A stretch of DNA of 64,000 nt from Brevipalpus yothersi (Eukaryota; Arthropoda; Arachnida; Trombidiformes; Tenuipalpidae). Positions 28,183-41,199 of this stretch are shown here, one piece after another. Where the stretch lies: positions 28,933 to 92,932 of the forward strand of contig QZCP01000282.1 in NCBI GenBank assembly GCA_003956705.1, read 5' to 3'. The notes beneath the pieces were generated by a model that was given only the letters and a program-made list of their open reading frames with translations, was not told where the DNA came from and made no database searches. Both the position numbers and the translations under genes were made by a program. Within the stretch, counting starts at the first letter, position 1. Every line of letters starts with the position of its first letter.

Positions 28183-29161
28183 ATGTATGCAGAATATACC
28201 AGTAGGATGATGGGAGGCGAAGATGAGGATGATAGAGTGGGGATAAAGTGTAGTAGGCAGTGAGAATAAGATGAGCAAAAAGGAGGAGAGAGAGAGAAAA
28301 AGAATATAGAGAAAGGTTGACAATGATCAATCTCTTGGAGAGCAATGTTGCTCTCCGTTGGGCTAATGAATTCATGGTAAATATGGGACAGAATCAATTT
28401 GAAAAAATGAAGAGAATCAAGAGAGATTATGGTAAATGATCGTGTTTACTATCATCCATCTTCGTCCATCTTTCCTCCTCCCGTTTCTTACTCTGCCTCC
28501 CACTTGATACACTCACAGTATTTCTCTCTCTCTCTCCATCTTTACCACTCTTCTTGTTCATATTCTTATTCTTATTCTTTTTCTTATTCTTTTGCATCTT
28601 CGGTGATCTCTCTTCTCTCATTCTTGTTCCTCTTCAGCTACTACCAATGTTTGCCAGGAAATAAATTGTCTTCATTCATTGATGTTCAAAGTTTACTCAC
28701 ACACACACATCCAGCATCTCTCTTCATCCTCATCCTGAAATCAATGTTGTCCCACTCATTGCTCATGCTTTCCCCATAAAATGGGCATCACTCCATCCAA
28801 CATACATATACACACTCGATGCCCTTTGCCCATCTATTGGGCATCCATTTCCTTTGTATTCACCATCCGATTCTCATCAATCTAACGAATGAACAAAAAT
28901 AATCGATACAATAACAAGAATAATTCATAGATTTAGAACTATTTACACATATACATTCTCGAAGGGATAGAAAGATAGATGAATGAAATGTGTGTCCATT
29001 TCAAAGTTTATATACTCAATCAACTTGCCCAATGGTGATCAACTCATGAATGGAATCTCAACTTTCGATAGTATCTGTTCTCATTCAATTCACAGTTTGC
29101 ACTTAATCATCTACTACTAGTAAACTGATAAACAGCATCATCTTCCTTTTCTTCATCTTCT

Positions 29162-29162
<1 letters not shown>

Positions 29163-29206
<44 letters not shown>
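29163..29206. repeat. (CT)n microsatellite, 44 bp
   Basis: A perfect CT run. Confidence 0.96.
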
Positions 29207-29211
<5 letters not shown>

Positions 29212-30989
29212 CCTCGAATTGCCAATCGAACAGAGACCGATGATGCTGGTGGAGAGAAGATGAGGAAGACTCGAGAAGAGATTGACTTTCGCAGAAGACG
29301 GAAACTGGGGAGAGAGAGAGAGACTTGAACACGATTCTCTATCTTTTTCTCTCCATCATCATTATCATCTTTCATGCTTGACTGTTGCTCTTTTACTTTC
29401 TCTCTCTCTCTCTCTTCCATTCTATGTGAACATCTCAAACGGAGGCTGAGATTCTTTTGACTCTTCAAACTTTTTTTTCACTTTCCTCTTCTTCTTCTTC
29501 TTCTTCTCCTTCTTCCCTTCTCCGTTCCTTGTAAATCACAGCTTCTTCTTCGACAAACACATACACATGAAGAAACGAGAGACAGAGACACACAAGAGTA
29601 TCAAGTGTGTAAGCTTATACCTATGAGAAAAAGCGTTTGTCGTGTACTTTTTCCCGCCTTCCTCGCCAAGATATACCAAGAATAACGGTGGGTGGCGGTG
29701 GTGATGGTGGTGATGATTGTAGTGGAGAAAACAGTGGGTGGCAATAGCGATGAATTGGAAATTACAAATTTTGTTTCTATCATCATTATCATGAGAAGAT
29801 AACCGCCTTGTTTTTTTTCACCACATTGTATATCATTCATCCATACCCACTAGGATGAAGGAATGTATCAGTGTCTGATCAGAAAGAGGAAAAGAAAGAT
29901 GATGATAAAAAAGAATGCAAACTCCACACTGCACAGCAGGATAGATGGAGCAAACGAATAAGATGAGTTAAGAAGAGAGAGAGAGAGAGAAGTGGGAGGT
30001 GAAGATGAAGGAGGAGTGAAAAGAAGATATGAGAATAGCAAAGAGAATGCAGCCAAGTGATGCAGACAAGTGAGAGAATAGAGACCGAAAGAATATATCA
30101 ATGAAAATAAACTACACACTTTCAATCTGCTCTTTCTCGGTGCCCATGTTAGGCAAAGATTGGATAAACAAAACATTCTCACTCTCATCTCTATCTTACA
30201 CTCAACTGTAAGATTGTATCTTCAAGTGGAAGGAAGAGTAGAGAAGAGGAAGGATCAAGAAAATTTTCTTATTCACCTTCTTCATGCAAAGTGTGTGTGT
30301 GTATGTGTGTCTGTGAGAGCGAGTAAAAGTAAATAAGAATGACAAAGGATGGAGAGAAGATAACGTACACAAAGTTTGTGTACGAGAAGCTGAGATTACC
30401 TCACAGAGAAAGATGAGAAGAGAGAGAGAGAGAGTATGAGATGAGAATAAGAAGAGAAAGAGAAGAAAACTCATTCATCCTCTTCATGAAAGATCAAGCA
30501 AGTACAAGAGGAAGAGTCGAGAGAGAGAGAGAAAAATAAAGGATAGCAATGAAAAATGAAGGGATGCTGGAGCAGTAATACGTAGTAAACCAGAGAGAGT
30601 GAGCGGAGATATACACTGAGATTCTCCTGGGAAGTGATGAGGATGCAACCGAGTCCGACAGTGATGGAGAAAAAGGATGAAGCAACAAGAGGAATCCTCG
30701 CATAGCTCCTCTCTTTCTCTTCCCCATACACACTTCACTTTATACACTCTCCAGCATCCCAACATTTCTCACTCTGCATCCCTACTCACTCTCTCATATG
30801 GCGACATCAGATAGAATATATCTCATGTTGGATACAAACTAAGCACACAGTAAGGCCAGTGTATTCATCTCTTGTTGAGCAACACGAATCTTATTCTTTT
30901 GACAAGATTAGTTAAATTAAATCTGATGAGCTTGCAGGAGAGAGACTCTCATCGTCAAGTGATGAAGCTTTGCTTTTTGTAATTTTGCT

Positions 30990-31027
30990 CTCTCTCTCTC
31001 TCTCTCTCCCTCTCTCTCTCTCTCTNN

Positions 31028-31102
<75 letters not shown>

Positions 31103-31104
31103 CT
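30990..31104. repeat. Compound (CT)n-(CTAT)n microsatellite with gap
   Basis: A long CT run with one early CCC interruption and two N at 31026-31027. It passes into about five CTAT units. Confidence 0.95.
31026..31027. other. Two-base gap (NN) inside a (CT)n tract
   Basis: Two undetermined bases sit within the long CT repeat at 30990-31084. The same repeat continues on both sides. Confidence 0.98.
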
Positions 31105-32526
31105 CTCTTTCCTCATCCACTCAAGCACTTTCCTCATCTTGTATCCATCCCCAGTGACCAGGCTCCCCATGAATGAAACTCATACAAAATTTAGGAAAGA
31201 AAAAGCTTTTCGCTCAGGGAAGATGAGGATAAAGTTATTTCTTTGCGTCCATTAATTGTGAACTTTGTGTCAAGAATTTTTTTTGTTCTTCTTCCACTTG
31301 ATATGCACTCATAAACACACACACATACACATCAGCAAGCCACTGTTAATCTGTTCCCCGCATCTTTCACTCCAATTCGATACAAAATGATGCTAAATGT
31401 AAGTGAAAAAGAGCGAGTAAACAGCTTACTATGTATACTCATTCTGCCGGCATAATCATTCTTGTCATCATCACTAGTCTCACTCATTTGAGACTCTCTC
31501 TCTCTCTCTTCTCTCCTTTCTAATCCTCTTATTCAATGTTCTCCATACAATTTTCAGTGTCTCACTTCTTCTCTCTCTTTCTCTCTCTCCAAATGAATAT
31601 TCAAATTAAACCTCCTCTCTTGGCTCTAATTTTGCATACTTCTCTCTCTTTCTCTCCCTCTTTTAGTTATACTCTGAATGCACGCGTACTCTAATCAGAA
31701 CTTCCCAGAATGCTAATCATTGACAATTTAGTGGCCAATCAGGCCACTGATCTGTTTTTGTTCTCCTTCTCTTCTTCCTCCTCTTCCTCTACCATCTTCT
31801 ACTTTCTCTTCTTCACCATTACTTTTCCTCCTCCATCCCACAAGACCGTTAATCTGTTGAGCAATCAAACCTCATCCAAGCACTGTAACCACACATTCAA
31901 ATGATAATTCATGCATAAAAATAGACATTTTCAAGTCTGTCTGGCTATATTATCATATAACTAGAATAACTTTTCCGTTGAACTTATTTTCCAATATATA
32001 AGTATATCCACATCAAGGGAATCCAAATCCTCTTTCAGAAGATTGAACACACACACATCTCGCCCAATTCTTGGGTACAGACATTGTATACTCCGTCTAG
32101 ATCATCAATTTTCTTTTCCTATCTTGTTTTCTCGAGAACATTTCAATTGGGCTATATTGATTGGCATATATATCGCTATGAGTTCAAATATCCAGCTGAT
32201 TTTAGGGATTTCAGGCACACACATATGATATACACAATACATACACATACACACAGTCACTTGTATCATGTTGAGATCACAATTATCGGGAATGGCTAAA
32301 TGTTCCTGGGAGAGAGAGAAAGAGAGGTAGAGCTGATCAGAAACTTTATCTGAGCAACAATAAAAGTATCAACATAACAAAAGACTGGTCCCTAAATCAT
32401 GCTTGTCCACCCACATGATCAAATCTATGCATGTGTATGTCCATACATAACGACTGGTGGCATGTATGGGCCACCCATAAAAGTGGGCCCAGTGTATATA
32501 CATATTGTTGACCAGTTGCCTTCACT

Positions 32527-32529
<3 letters not shown>

Positions 32530-32562
<33 letters not shown>
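32530..32562. repeat. (CT)n microsatellite, 33 bp
   Basis: A perfect CT run. Confidence 0.95.
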
Positions 32563-32563
<1 letters not shown>

Positions 32564-33552
32564 AATTTTTGCGGTTTGTTATCATCTTCCTACTCACCAC
32601 ATAAATATGCATATTCACAATCGATAGCAAAAGCTTTGCTAACTATACAGCAAAATATATACACCTGAAAATTCATCATCATCAGAGCGAATATCGAGAA
32701 TGTCCAAGAGAGAGTAGATAGCAATGTAGACTACTGGGCAGTGAAGCGGTATTCTCTCCCTAGATGGTCATCTGCATGGATGGACATGGACTGAGGTATA
32801 CGAATCAATCGACCATACAGGCTTACTTGTTTCGTTCTAATTTGAAATACATTTCACATTCTCATCTGTACAAGACAAACCTTTTGGGGTGACTTCCATC
32901 GTTACCTTGTTGAATGTATTTTATATTTGTGTGTGTATGCAAAATCAGCGAGCTAATCAGCATCTGAATCACAATTAATTTTGATCTCAACAAACTACGT
33001 GCATATGTGAGACACAGGCTTGTCGCTTCCTCGATATGAGGACCCCTCGAAAAAAGGTGGAGATGGAGGGTAGAGGCTGGAAGCTATCCCAATAAGGCAC
33101 CCAAATGTAATTTGAGTGATTCATTCAGATGTATGAAACTAATTCAATCGTAAAGAGAGAGACATCCATATTCTGGACAGTAGTGCTAAATGAAACGCTC
33201 CAAGATTCAATGAGAAAGTGATTATTAATAATCACGCTAATTCACGATACGGTAATGATGATCATGGTGGTTGAGCACTCTTTTTCTTTTACTGCTACAC
33301 TTTTTTGTCACTTTCTTTCACAGGATCATCCCTACTGATGTCCATACCGTTAAGACAGTTCCATCCACTGGTGGACAGCAAAAAAAACGCATCCATCCAA
33401 TGCTGGAACGAATATTTCAAGCTAGTTACACTTGATTTAGGGAAGCGATTTGAAGTGAATCACAATCGCGATTGATGATTTCAGGGGGTATGTATTCTTC
33501 TTGGTAGATGATTTCAATTCTCTCATTCTGCTTGCTAGACTAGAAAAGACAT

Positions 33553-33554
<2 letters not shown>

Positions 33555-33611
<57 letters not shown>
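33555..33611. repeat. (GA)n microsatellite, 57 bp
   Basis: A perfect GA run, paired with an oppositely oriented CT tract about 280 bp to the right. Confidence 0.96.
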
Positions 33612-33613
<2 letters not shown>

Positions 33614-33885
33614 CTGTATCACTGAGGAGCTTCCCGATACTAGTGGATCCTTCTATTTGATCCATTTTATGTCCACTTTCATGAATTTGATTGTTTGTGA
33701 CAAGTGATTAATGACGGTCAACAAAATAGCTTCCATTCAAAATGATTATAATCAACAGTCTATTGCCTCTACTTATCGTTCCTACTGTCTGGTTCCATTT
33801 ATTTTGTTCCCTTATTAATATATTGCTTCTGATTTTGTTGGTTCTTTTTCTATTCCTTTCTTTTCCGTTATTCTTTTCTATTCGA

Positions 33886-33889
<4 letters not shown>

Positions 33890-33917
<28 letters not shown>
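33890..33917. repeat. (CT)n microsatellite, 28 bp
   Basis: A CT run inside a generally pyrimidine-rich 100 bp. Confidence 0.94.
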
Positions 33918-33919
<2 letters not shown>

Positions 33920-36900
33920 CATGGCTTGTTCATTTGAGCTATATATTTCGCTTCCCGTTGAGCGTAAAACAATGGTAATTGAATGAGAAAAAATATGGTG
34001 AAGATGACACTAAAAATCTGCTGTCAAATTGAATGAGAAAAATAGAGCTGTTTTAGTGAAGCTGTGCTCTTGATGTGACTGTTTGAGTCTCATTTTTGTG
34101 TCCCTCTCATCATGATCTGGATAATGAGGATCGAAAAAAAAGCGAGAGATATTCAATAATTTTTTTCCTCCTCAAATGAAACTGATGGATAAAAATTTTA
34201 TCCATCATCCATCTTCTAAAAATTCATCTGTCTCTCAATTCCAAATGAGAATATGTGTGTATTTATGTAAAAATAGCAGATAAAAACATGGTAGTAGCAG
34301 ATTAAAGTCCACATGATGAGTAGGTTGAAGTGGAAAACAAATAAATTAATACGATGAGTAGAGAAGTAAGTAAAAAATGATCAAAATAAATAAAAATTTC
34401 TCTCCAAAATCCTACTTTCTGATGATGAATCAAAACCCACTTTATTTATTCATTTCAAAAATAGAGAGAGAAAAGACAGTAGAAAAAGATGAAAAAAATT
34501 GCTTATTTCGGCAGATTTTTTTGTTTTCCACTTTAAGCTGTTATTCAAGTGATAGAAGCTGGAGATGAAGATGAAGATGAAGAAGAAAAAAGAGAGAGAA
34601 AGAAGATGTTGCATCACTTTTGCTTTTTGCCTGTTTGACAAGATATTCCAATTTTTTTCATCATCATGTAGTCAAAACTGTGTAGGAGATAGGAAAACAT
34701 TCACCGAAAAAAGATGAACAGAAATGAAAAGGAGTTCTGAGTATCAACAACAGAAGTTAAGGAAAAGATTTGAAGCTATCAAAGAGGAAGAGATAAAAGA
34801 AATGGATGACCAATGGTCAGTGGCTCATCTTTTCTTCCTCTCTCCCATCTAATTTCGCAAAAGAGAAAAGCTTGAGATGGAGGCCAAATTGAATTATCAT
34901 TTGGTTGAGAACTTTCGAATAGATAGAGCGAAGGAATATGGCTTCTGGTGTTTCTCAACAAGTGATCAGAGGCAGTAAGAAGAGAGGAAGCCTTATACAT
35001 CCCATCTGAAAGTGATGCGGAGTGATCCCATCATGATCGAACCAGAAGTTTTCCGGGATGATTGGATGGATCCGAGAGAGGAGTATTTCTTATGCCAATG
35101 TTCTATCTTTCTAATGGCTGACCATAGTCTGAATCTCAAAATTTTACTCAACCATCTCATCAGCATCACCACCAGATATACATACACATGGCAAAAGATG
35201 TAAAAGCAAGAGAGATGTCCAGTTGAGCTGGCAAAAGCAGGCCTTAAGATGCACCAACAATACATGTACTATGGCCATTGAATGAAGAGATGGAGTAAAA
35301 GGATGCTATTTTGCTGATGAAGCACTATCAATATTCCATACATACATGTACACAAGATTCTTGGTGAAGAAATTGAGCAAATGAGGATGCCAGAAGCTAA
35401 TAAAATTTGAAATGACGATATGATGTTGATGGGAAGCATTTTTTCTTCTCTCTCTCTCGCTCTCTGTTCTATTGCCACTCAATTCATTCATTTTGAGTTG
35501 GCAAAATAGGGTGAATACTGTTCTCCTACCCACTTCACCTACTCATATATATGTATACAGACACAGGATGAACAGGATGTGTGGATACATGATGAGGATG
35601 ATCATCTCGTGGAAAATAAGATGCAGAATAACATGGAGAGAGCAGTACTAGTCGGTGGATGTTGGCGAAAAGATATCAAGTATGGTAGCTGTTTTGGAGT
35701 GTTGTGCATGATATGGCTGTCGTTTTCCATGCAAATTAGGTCTAAAACATGCAGGGTATCCAAGCAATCAGTTGGGTTTATGAATATTTAACTATTTCAT
35801 GAAGATTATCAGTATCTTTCAAAAAAAGCTTCAAGCATCCGATTACAGTCATTGAACGATAGAGGAGAGAGAGAGCAAAATATTCATCTTCCATATCTAT
35901 CGGCAACTGATTCCTGTGCCACTGTGAAGAATAATTTTTTGGGGCACAATTTTTTGCAAGTTATAATGCCATAAAATTCATGATATAACATGAGCTCACG
36001 GAGTAGATATGATGTGTGTGCGTATGGAAGTAGTCTCTACTAGATATTTCAAATTGTGGCCTAAAAATCATCATCTCACGATGTGTGTCTCAATATCACT
36101 GCCAGTCACCAGCATAATGTTGTACTTGATTACACGTGGATGCTGTTTGTTTGGAAATCTTTTCACTTTTTTTTCTCTACGCAATCAGCCGATATAAAAT
36201 GAGAAAAATCTCATTGAAAACTCATCAACTTGTTCAAATAGTGATCAATCTACTGTGAATAATTTGAATCTCATGAGATATTCAGTTCGAATGTTGCATA
36301 TAATCGTGTACAATTCAAGTCGTGAATCAATAATATAATTCAGCAACAGAGAGAGAGAGAAACAGTTTTGTAACTGGTTAAGCAAAAATACTCCTGGAAA
36401 GCAATTGATAATCTTGCTTATTCCAAGTGGAATGAGTAGTTAGTAAAAGAGATTGAGAGAAGAATATTTAACTCTTCTCTTCACTTATCATCATCATTTT
36501 TCCAACTAATTCAAGTACATGATTTGGGGCTCAAAATAATCAATCTTGGCGAAAAAAGTTACGGAATAAGCGAAAAGATTTCCTATTTGAATTGGTGAAC
36601 AGTTAATATTTTCTCTTCTACTATGATTTGATGGAATTGGGCTTTTAAATGTTTCATTTTGCTGTTGAAGTCCAAGTTTAAATAGCTTCAGGCAAAACAA
36701 TCAATTGGAACTCACCAAGAGTAAGTATATATACATGTACATGTACTGGTGAAGGTAAAGATATGTATGTTATGTGTATGAGCGTGCACAAGCAGTTTAC
36801 CAGTAACGAGACAGTTATTTGAAAAATTTGAATGATGTAGTTGATTGAGAGAGAGAGAAAGAAAAATTTTCTACTCCATTATAAATTATTATCATCATCA

Positions 36901-37112
36901 TAATGATAATAAATGATGATCACCGTTATGTGTAGTGGAAGAGGAGAAGAAAAGATAGAAGAAGCTATCGAGGAATTGTTTATAATTTCACAACTGTGTA
37001 CACACACGAGTTATCATCATGAAAATTCATTTCAGTGGTGGTGGTCATTTTGAAATCAATATATTTAAATTTTGTTATACATAAAAGATAAAATGTTAAG
37101 CTGATCACTTAC

Positions 37113-37275
37113 CCATATGATCTCGTGTCCTCTTAAAAGGACCATGCTTATGAATACGATGACCATCACTTGATAATGGGTCAAAAGATCCTCGACGATG
37201 TTGGGATGATTGAGCAGGTTGAAATATATTTAACAGTAGTAGTAATAATAAGCCTGAGGCATAGGCAAATGAGAT
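37113..37275 (-). CDS. Second coding exon of the same gene: signal peptide and basic N-terminus of a secreted or membrane protein
   Basis: The acceptor TTCTTTGAACAG|ATC is excellent and is preceded by a long pyrimidine stretch. The donor is ATATGG|GTAAGT. The exon is 163 nt, entering in phase 0 and leaving in phase 1. With the first exon it encodes MLAIKI-ISFAYASGLLLLLLL, then NIFQPAQS, a textbook signal peptide with probable cleavage near the AQS. The mature start (SQHRRGSFDPLSSDGHRI, then HKHGPFKRTRDHM) is basic and rich in His and Arg and has no recognised domain. Phase 1 exit is the usual setting for a following Ig, EGF or FN3 exon. With a Sidestep-like gene next door on the same strand, a second Ig-family receptor is a fair guess but unproven. 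The next exon was not found. I searched the complementary strand below 37080 by eye for the Asp-x-Gly-x-Tyr-x-Cys signature of Ig domains, without success. Confidence 0.7.
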
Positions 37276-37401
37276 CTGTTCAAAGAATTAAGAGAGAAAG
37301 AAATAATAATGATTAATAATAAAACAGAAGCTTAAAAGTTCATTGTTCGAATGGTGAATGGGAAAGTATACTAAATTCTTATTGCACATGAACTTGAATC
37401 G

Positions 37402-37479
<78 letters not shown>

Positions 37480-37502
37480 ATCAAAAAAAGGTATCAACTT
37501 AC
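37276..37502 (-). other. Short intron 1 of the signal-peptide gene, containing a (TC)n tract
   Basis: This 227-nt intron is bounded by GTAAGT and TTTGAACAG. A 69-nt dinucleotide tract at 37405-37473, (TC)n on the transcribed sense strand, makes up almost a third of it. It lies between the donor and the A/T-rich acceptor region. Confidence 0.7.
37405..37473. repeat. (GA)n microsatellite within intron 1 of the signal-peptide gene
   Basis: A perfect 69-bp run. It reads (TC)n in the sense of the transcript. Confidence 0.97.
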
Positions 37503-37554
37503 GATTTTGATCGCTAACATTGTCGTCTCATAATCTAACTAGTGAGCCAAAGTT
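37503..37554 (-). CDS. 5' exon of a second gene: end of 5' UTR and start codon (CDS 37503-37520)
   Basis: The acceptor TCTCTCTTCCCATGACAG at its upper edge is strong. The exon carries 34 nt of untranslated sequence and then ATG at 37520-37518, encoding only MLAIKI before the donor AAAATC|GTAAGT (phase 0). An in-frame TAG lies 21 nt upstream of this ATG, and the ATG has A at -3, which supports the start. Joining to the next exon gives an uninterrupted signal peptide. The strong acceptor implies a further noncoding first exon and promoter at higher coordinates, not located here. Confidence 0.7.
37514..37531 (-). promoter_or_regulatory. Overlapping six-codon upstream ORF
   Basis: In the 5' UTR part of the first exon an ATG at 37531-37529 opens a frame of Met-Arg-Arg-Gln-Cys-stop. 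Its TAG lies just inside the main coding sequence, so the uORF overlaps the main start codon in another frame. Such overlapping uORFs generally lower translation of the main ORF. The effect here is inferred, and it applies only if the transcript includes this segment. Confidence 0.5.
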
Positions 37555-40458
37555 CTGTCATGGGAAGAGAGAGAAAAAATAGATTGATACATGAGAAGAG
37601 GGAACTTTTTTGTGCAGAAAAATATTTTTCATACATTCGAAAAATTTGAAAATGTATGATGGAGAAGAGAGAAATAAAAATTTGAATTGCGAATGTTGAA
37701 ATGTATGCAGCCGAAAAAGTGAAAAAGAAACGAGAGTTGCATGGTCCCCGAGATCATTTGATTCTTTGGGGAAAAATTTCTTAAGAGTAGCAAAATTGGA
37801 TAAATTCAAAAACGGAATATATACATATATCGAGCATGGTAGCAGTTGAATTTCGATGAAAGGAAGACTCAAAACTGTACCATTGCACAGAGAAAGAGGA
37901 AGAGAGAGAGAGAGAGGAAAAGAAATTGAGATGCAAAAGATGAATGGATGAGAATTTGCACGATTTCAATTTGATTCTTTTTCTTCATTTTTCTCACTAT
38001 AATTCATAAACTTCATTTTCTTATTGATAATTTGAATGTTTCTGCATGAGAGAGAGAGAGAGAGAGACATATACAGATGGAAACTTTCAAGTCATTTTGT
38101 CATGAAACGAAACAGCTGAACGTGCTTCATCATCATGAATGAAAAGTCAACACACACATACAGAATTCATGCAAATGAAGTGATTCTGATTGTCAGTTAG
38201 TATGACAAAAAGAACAAGAGAAAGAGAGAGAAAACTATGATGATTCTAATTTCAACCATATTTCAACTTGTCATCTAATACGAAAAAACTTGCTGTCATC
38301 GTAATCATCATGAAATTTTGTGTGTATGATTCAACTTATCCTCTCCAAACACCCTGTATTGAGTGCATTCAGTTCAATGAATGCGTGTGATCATGTCACA
38401 CATTTGTCCTGTTGATGGACTCCTAGGTCCGTCTGAATTCATCAGAATTTTGATCAGAATCGCATATACACATATCTGAAGCCATGTCAATAAAAACTTG
38501 TTATTCTATAAACCAAAAATACTTAACTGATAAAGTTCATGCTGGATGTTCAAAATTGAATTCCATTTATCCTCAAATTTCAACACACATATATTCTTCC
38601 CGATTGCAAAGGAGAAGAAAATTATTGATCAACTTATTCTTCATGGCATCTCTCCTAATCATCAGCTTTTAAGTGATGAATTTTGTGCATATACACGTGT
38701 GTATATTAGCGCGCACCAAACCATTGATAAAAAAACAATAATATTTAAATGATGATCATGATGATAATGACCATCAATTCTGGGTTCATATTCTGGTGTC
38801 TTAGTTGAATGAATCTTCGCTCAACATAAGGATGAAATGGAAAAAATTCTCAAAAGTCTCTGGCATTGTGCAAAAAAGAGGAGAGAGAGAAAAGTTCAAA
38901 CGATCTTTTAGTTAATCTTATCTTAAGGGAAAATTTCTTATTATATTCTTCTTTTCCAGCCGAATTCTTGAGAGAGGGAGAATTTATCCAGTTTCCCTCT
39001 CTCCTCCCTCTCCTTATCTTCCTCACTTTATCCTCATCACCATGATCATCATCATTATCATTATTTTACAGCTTCCCTTTCACATCTTCTACGCTTCACT
39101 TTACATGAACTAATTTCTTATGTAATTTTCGGTCAAAGTTGGGTATGATACTTGAGGTGAATGCTGTGGTGGTGGTCCATTGATTTCACTTATATCACTG
39201 ATCTTATTTACTCTCTTTCTCTCCCTCTTGTCCGTGACTCCTCTCAGAACATCAATTACATCCCCAGCATCCTCATCCTGTCTCATCCATCCACGCTTGT
39301 CTTTTTAATGCTTAGCTCACTCTTTGTCTCCATGATCTTGATAGTATAAGAAGAAGAGGAAGAAGGACACATGAAGCGAAAAAGTGTGGTTCATAAAAAG
39401 GATATAAGCATATTCAGTGGGTATCTGATGGCTTTGATTCAACACCAATTAGTTGATTTTACCATAATATAAATATACATATACGCGTTTTCAATGGAAT
39501 AGTGGATCCAAGTCACTGGCCAAATCATGATCGATGGGCTCGTAAAATTTTCTCTCTTCTCAATTTCGATAGGTCATCGATCACCTTTCTTTCTCTTGCC
39601 TTTGAATCAAACACAGAGAGGAACTATTGGGCTTCACATTCACCGTCAAGCAATGCTGGATGATGGACTGGATCGTTTTGGATGGGAGAACTTCAATTAC
39701 ACAGACCCACATCACATCACATCACACACACACAGAGAGCTAAGCCTGATCTGTATTGGTGAATATTTAAACTTGGGCCACATGAGAGAAGAGAGAGAAA
39801 AAGTTTGAAAGATTGGTGAATGGATTCTTGGAGGGCCAACTTGTTGCGAAAAGAGGAATGAGTCAAGCCTGAGAGAGAGTGAAAACAGATCGCTTTGGTT
39901 ATTCATTTTGGGAAGCTTTTCTTTTTTCCACTATGTATAAGAAGATGAATCAAAGGATCAACCTCATCGCCTCTTTTCTCACTACTTAGTTTTCTACATA
40001 CACACACATATGTATACGGCTTTGATGAATGCATATGATTTGGGGAGGCCAGATTTGTTTGATTCAAGTTTGATCCAGAGAGAGAGAGAGAAAGATTAAA
40101 GAATTCAATTTCATGCCACTATCGAATCTACATGTATATGCATACACTAGTACATGCTTTCAGGGACAAAAGAAGAGAGGACCTCCATTAGTCTTTGATA
40201 TACATAACATTAAGAGTGAAAGTCTCTGATTTTTGTGACGCTCAAGAGTGGTTCCTAATAGATTTTTGCTGGCACACACACATATATACGAGAGAGTGAT
40301 GGGCGCGATAGTCTTTGGGCTCTCAACAAAAAAAAGAGGCCATAATATGAGTAGAACTTGTTTCACCTCTCTTTCTGTTGCTCGTGGCCATTTATTCCAT
40401 AGGCAGCCTCACAATAATAGAGAAGAGAGGAGGACCAGAGAGAAAGAAGGGCCCGTCA

Positions 40459-40461
<3 letters not shown>

Positions 40462-40490
<29 letters not shown>
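40462..40490. repeat. (GA)n microsatellite, 29 bp
   Basis: A perfect GA run. Confidence 0.95.
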
Positions 40491-40492
<2 letters not shown>

Positions 40493-40764
40493 ACGTTATT
40501 ATCGGCCCATGAACGGTCCGATGAACTACAATGTATGAACACCCTAGTCACACTATATTGAAACTGTGTGTGTGTAGACTTAATATTTACCAATACACGT
40601 CGTCACCTTTGGCCTCATATTAGGGGGAGGAGAAATAAGCCATGAATCACTGAATGATTAATTTATATTGTATCAAATGCTACAAGAGGGAGAGAGAGGA
40701 GAAACTGAATCCCAAAGTGAAATCTGGTCAACGGCCGATTGAATCCCAATGTGGCCCGAGGAGG

Positions 40765-40770
<6 letters not shown>

Positions 40771-40816
<46 letters not shown>
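40771..40816. repeat. (GA)n microsatellite, 46 bp
   Basis: A perfect GA run, the second of a group of three tracts within 750 bp. Confidence 0.96.
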
Positions 40817-40818
<2 letters not shown>

Positions 40819-41141
40819 CTCACGATTTTGGTTGTGATACAAAAAGCAACAAGATTTAGCCTTCATTCACTCAAGCTTCATTGAACGATAGCCGATAGAA
40901 TATATCATCATGCAAATGATGAACTGTGGAGGTTGTGAAAGATGTGTTAAATGAAGGAGAAGATGGTGAAGAAGAAAGCGAAGAATGAAAAATAGGTGAT
41001 TGAAGAGGATGAAAACAGTCAAGTGAAAATGAATGGTCTATTCGATATTGGACACCAACAGAGATCCTCTAACCATAATAGCCATATGAGAGTGTGTGTG
41101 TATGTGTTTGCACCCTAAATCCTATGGGCCTCAGCCATATG

Positions 41142-41153
<12 letters not shown>

Positions 41154-41198
<45 letters not shown>
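41154..41198. repeat. (CT)n microsatellite, 45 bp
   Basis: A perfect CT run that passes into a short ATT run. Confidence 0.96.

Positions 41199-41199
<1 letters not shown>

Larger units (their letters stand above)
12850..37112. other. No supported exon: probably intron of the signal-peptide gene or intergenic
   Basis: The stretch holds many microsatellites and both assembly gaps. Open frames above 100 codons here are mostly Ser/Leu or Arg/Glu translations of (TC)n/(GA)n, for example 18214-18699 (-) and 29103-29468 (-). Others, such as 17071-17487 (-) and 19045-19578 (-), show no domain and no splice support. The latter runs through ordinary AT-rich text rather than a repeat. The absence of a terminal exon for the signal-peptide gene means that gene may cross the left edge. 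Confidence 0.45.
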
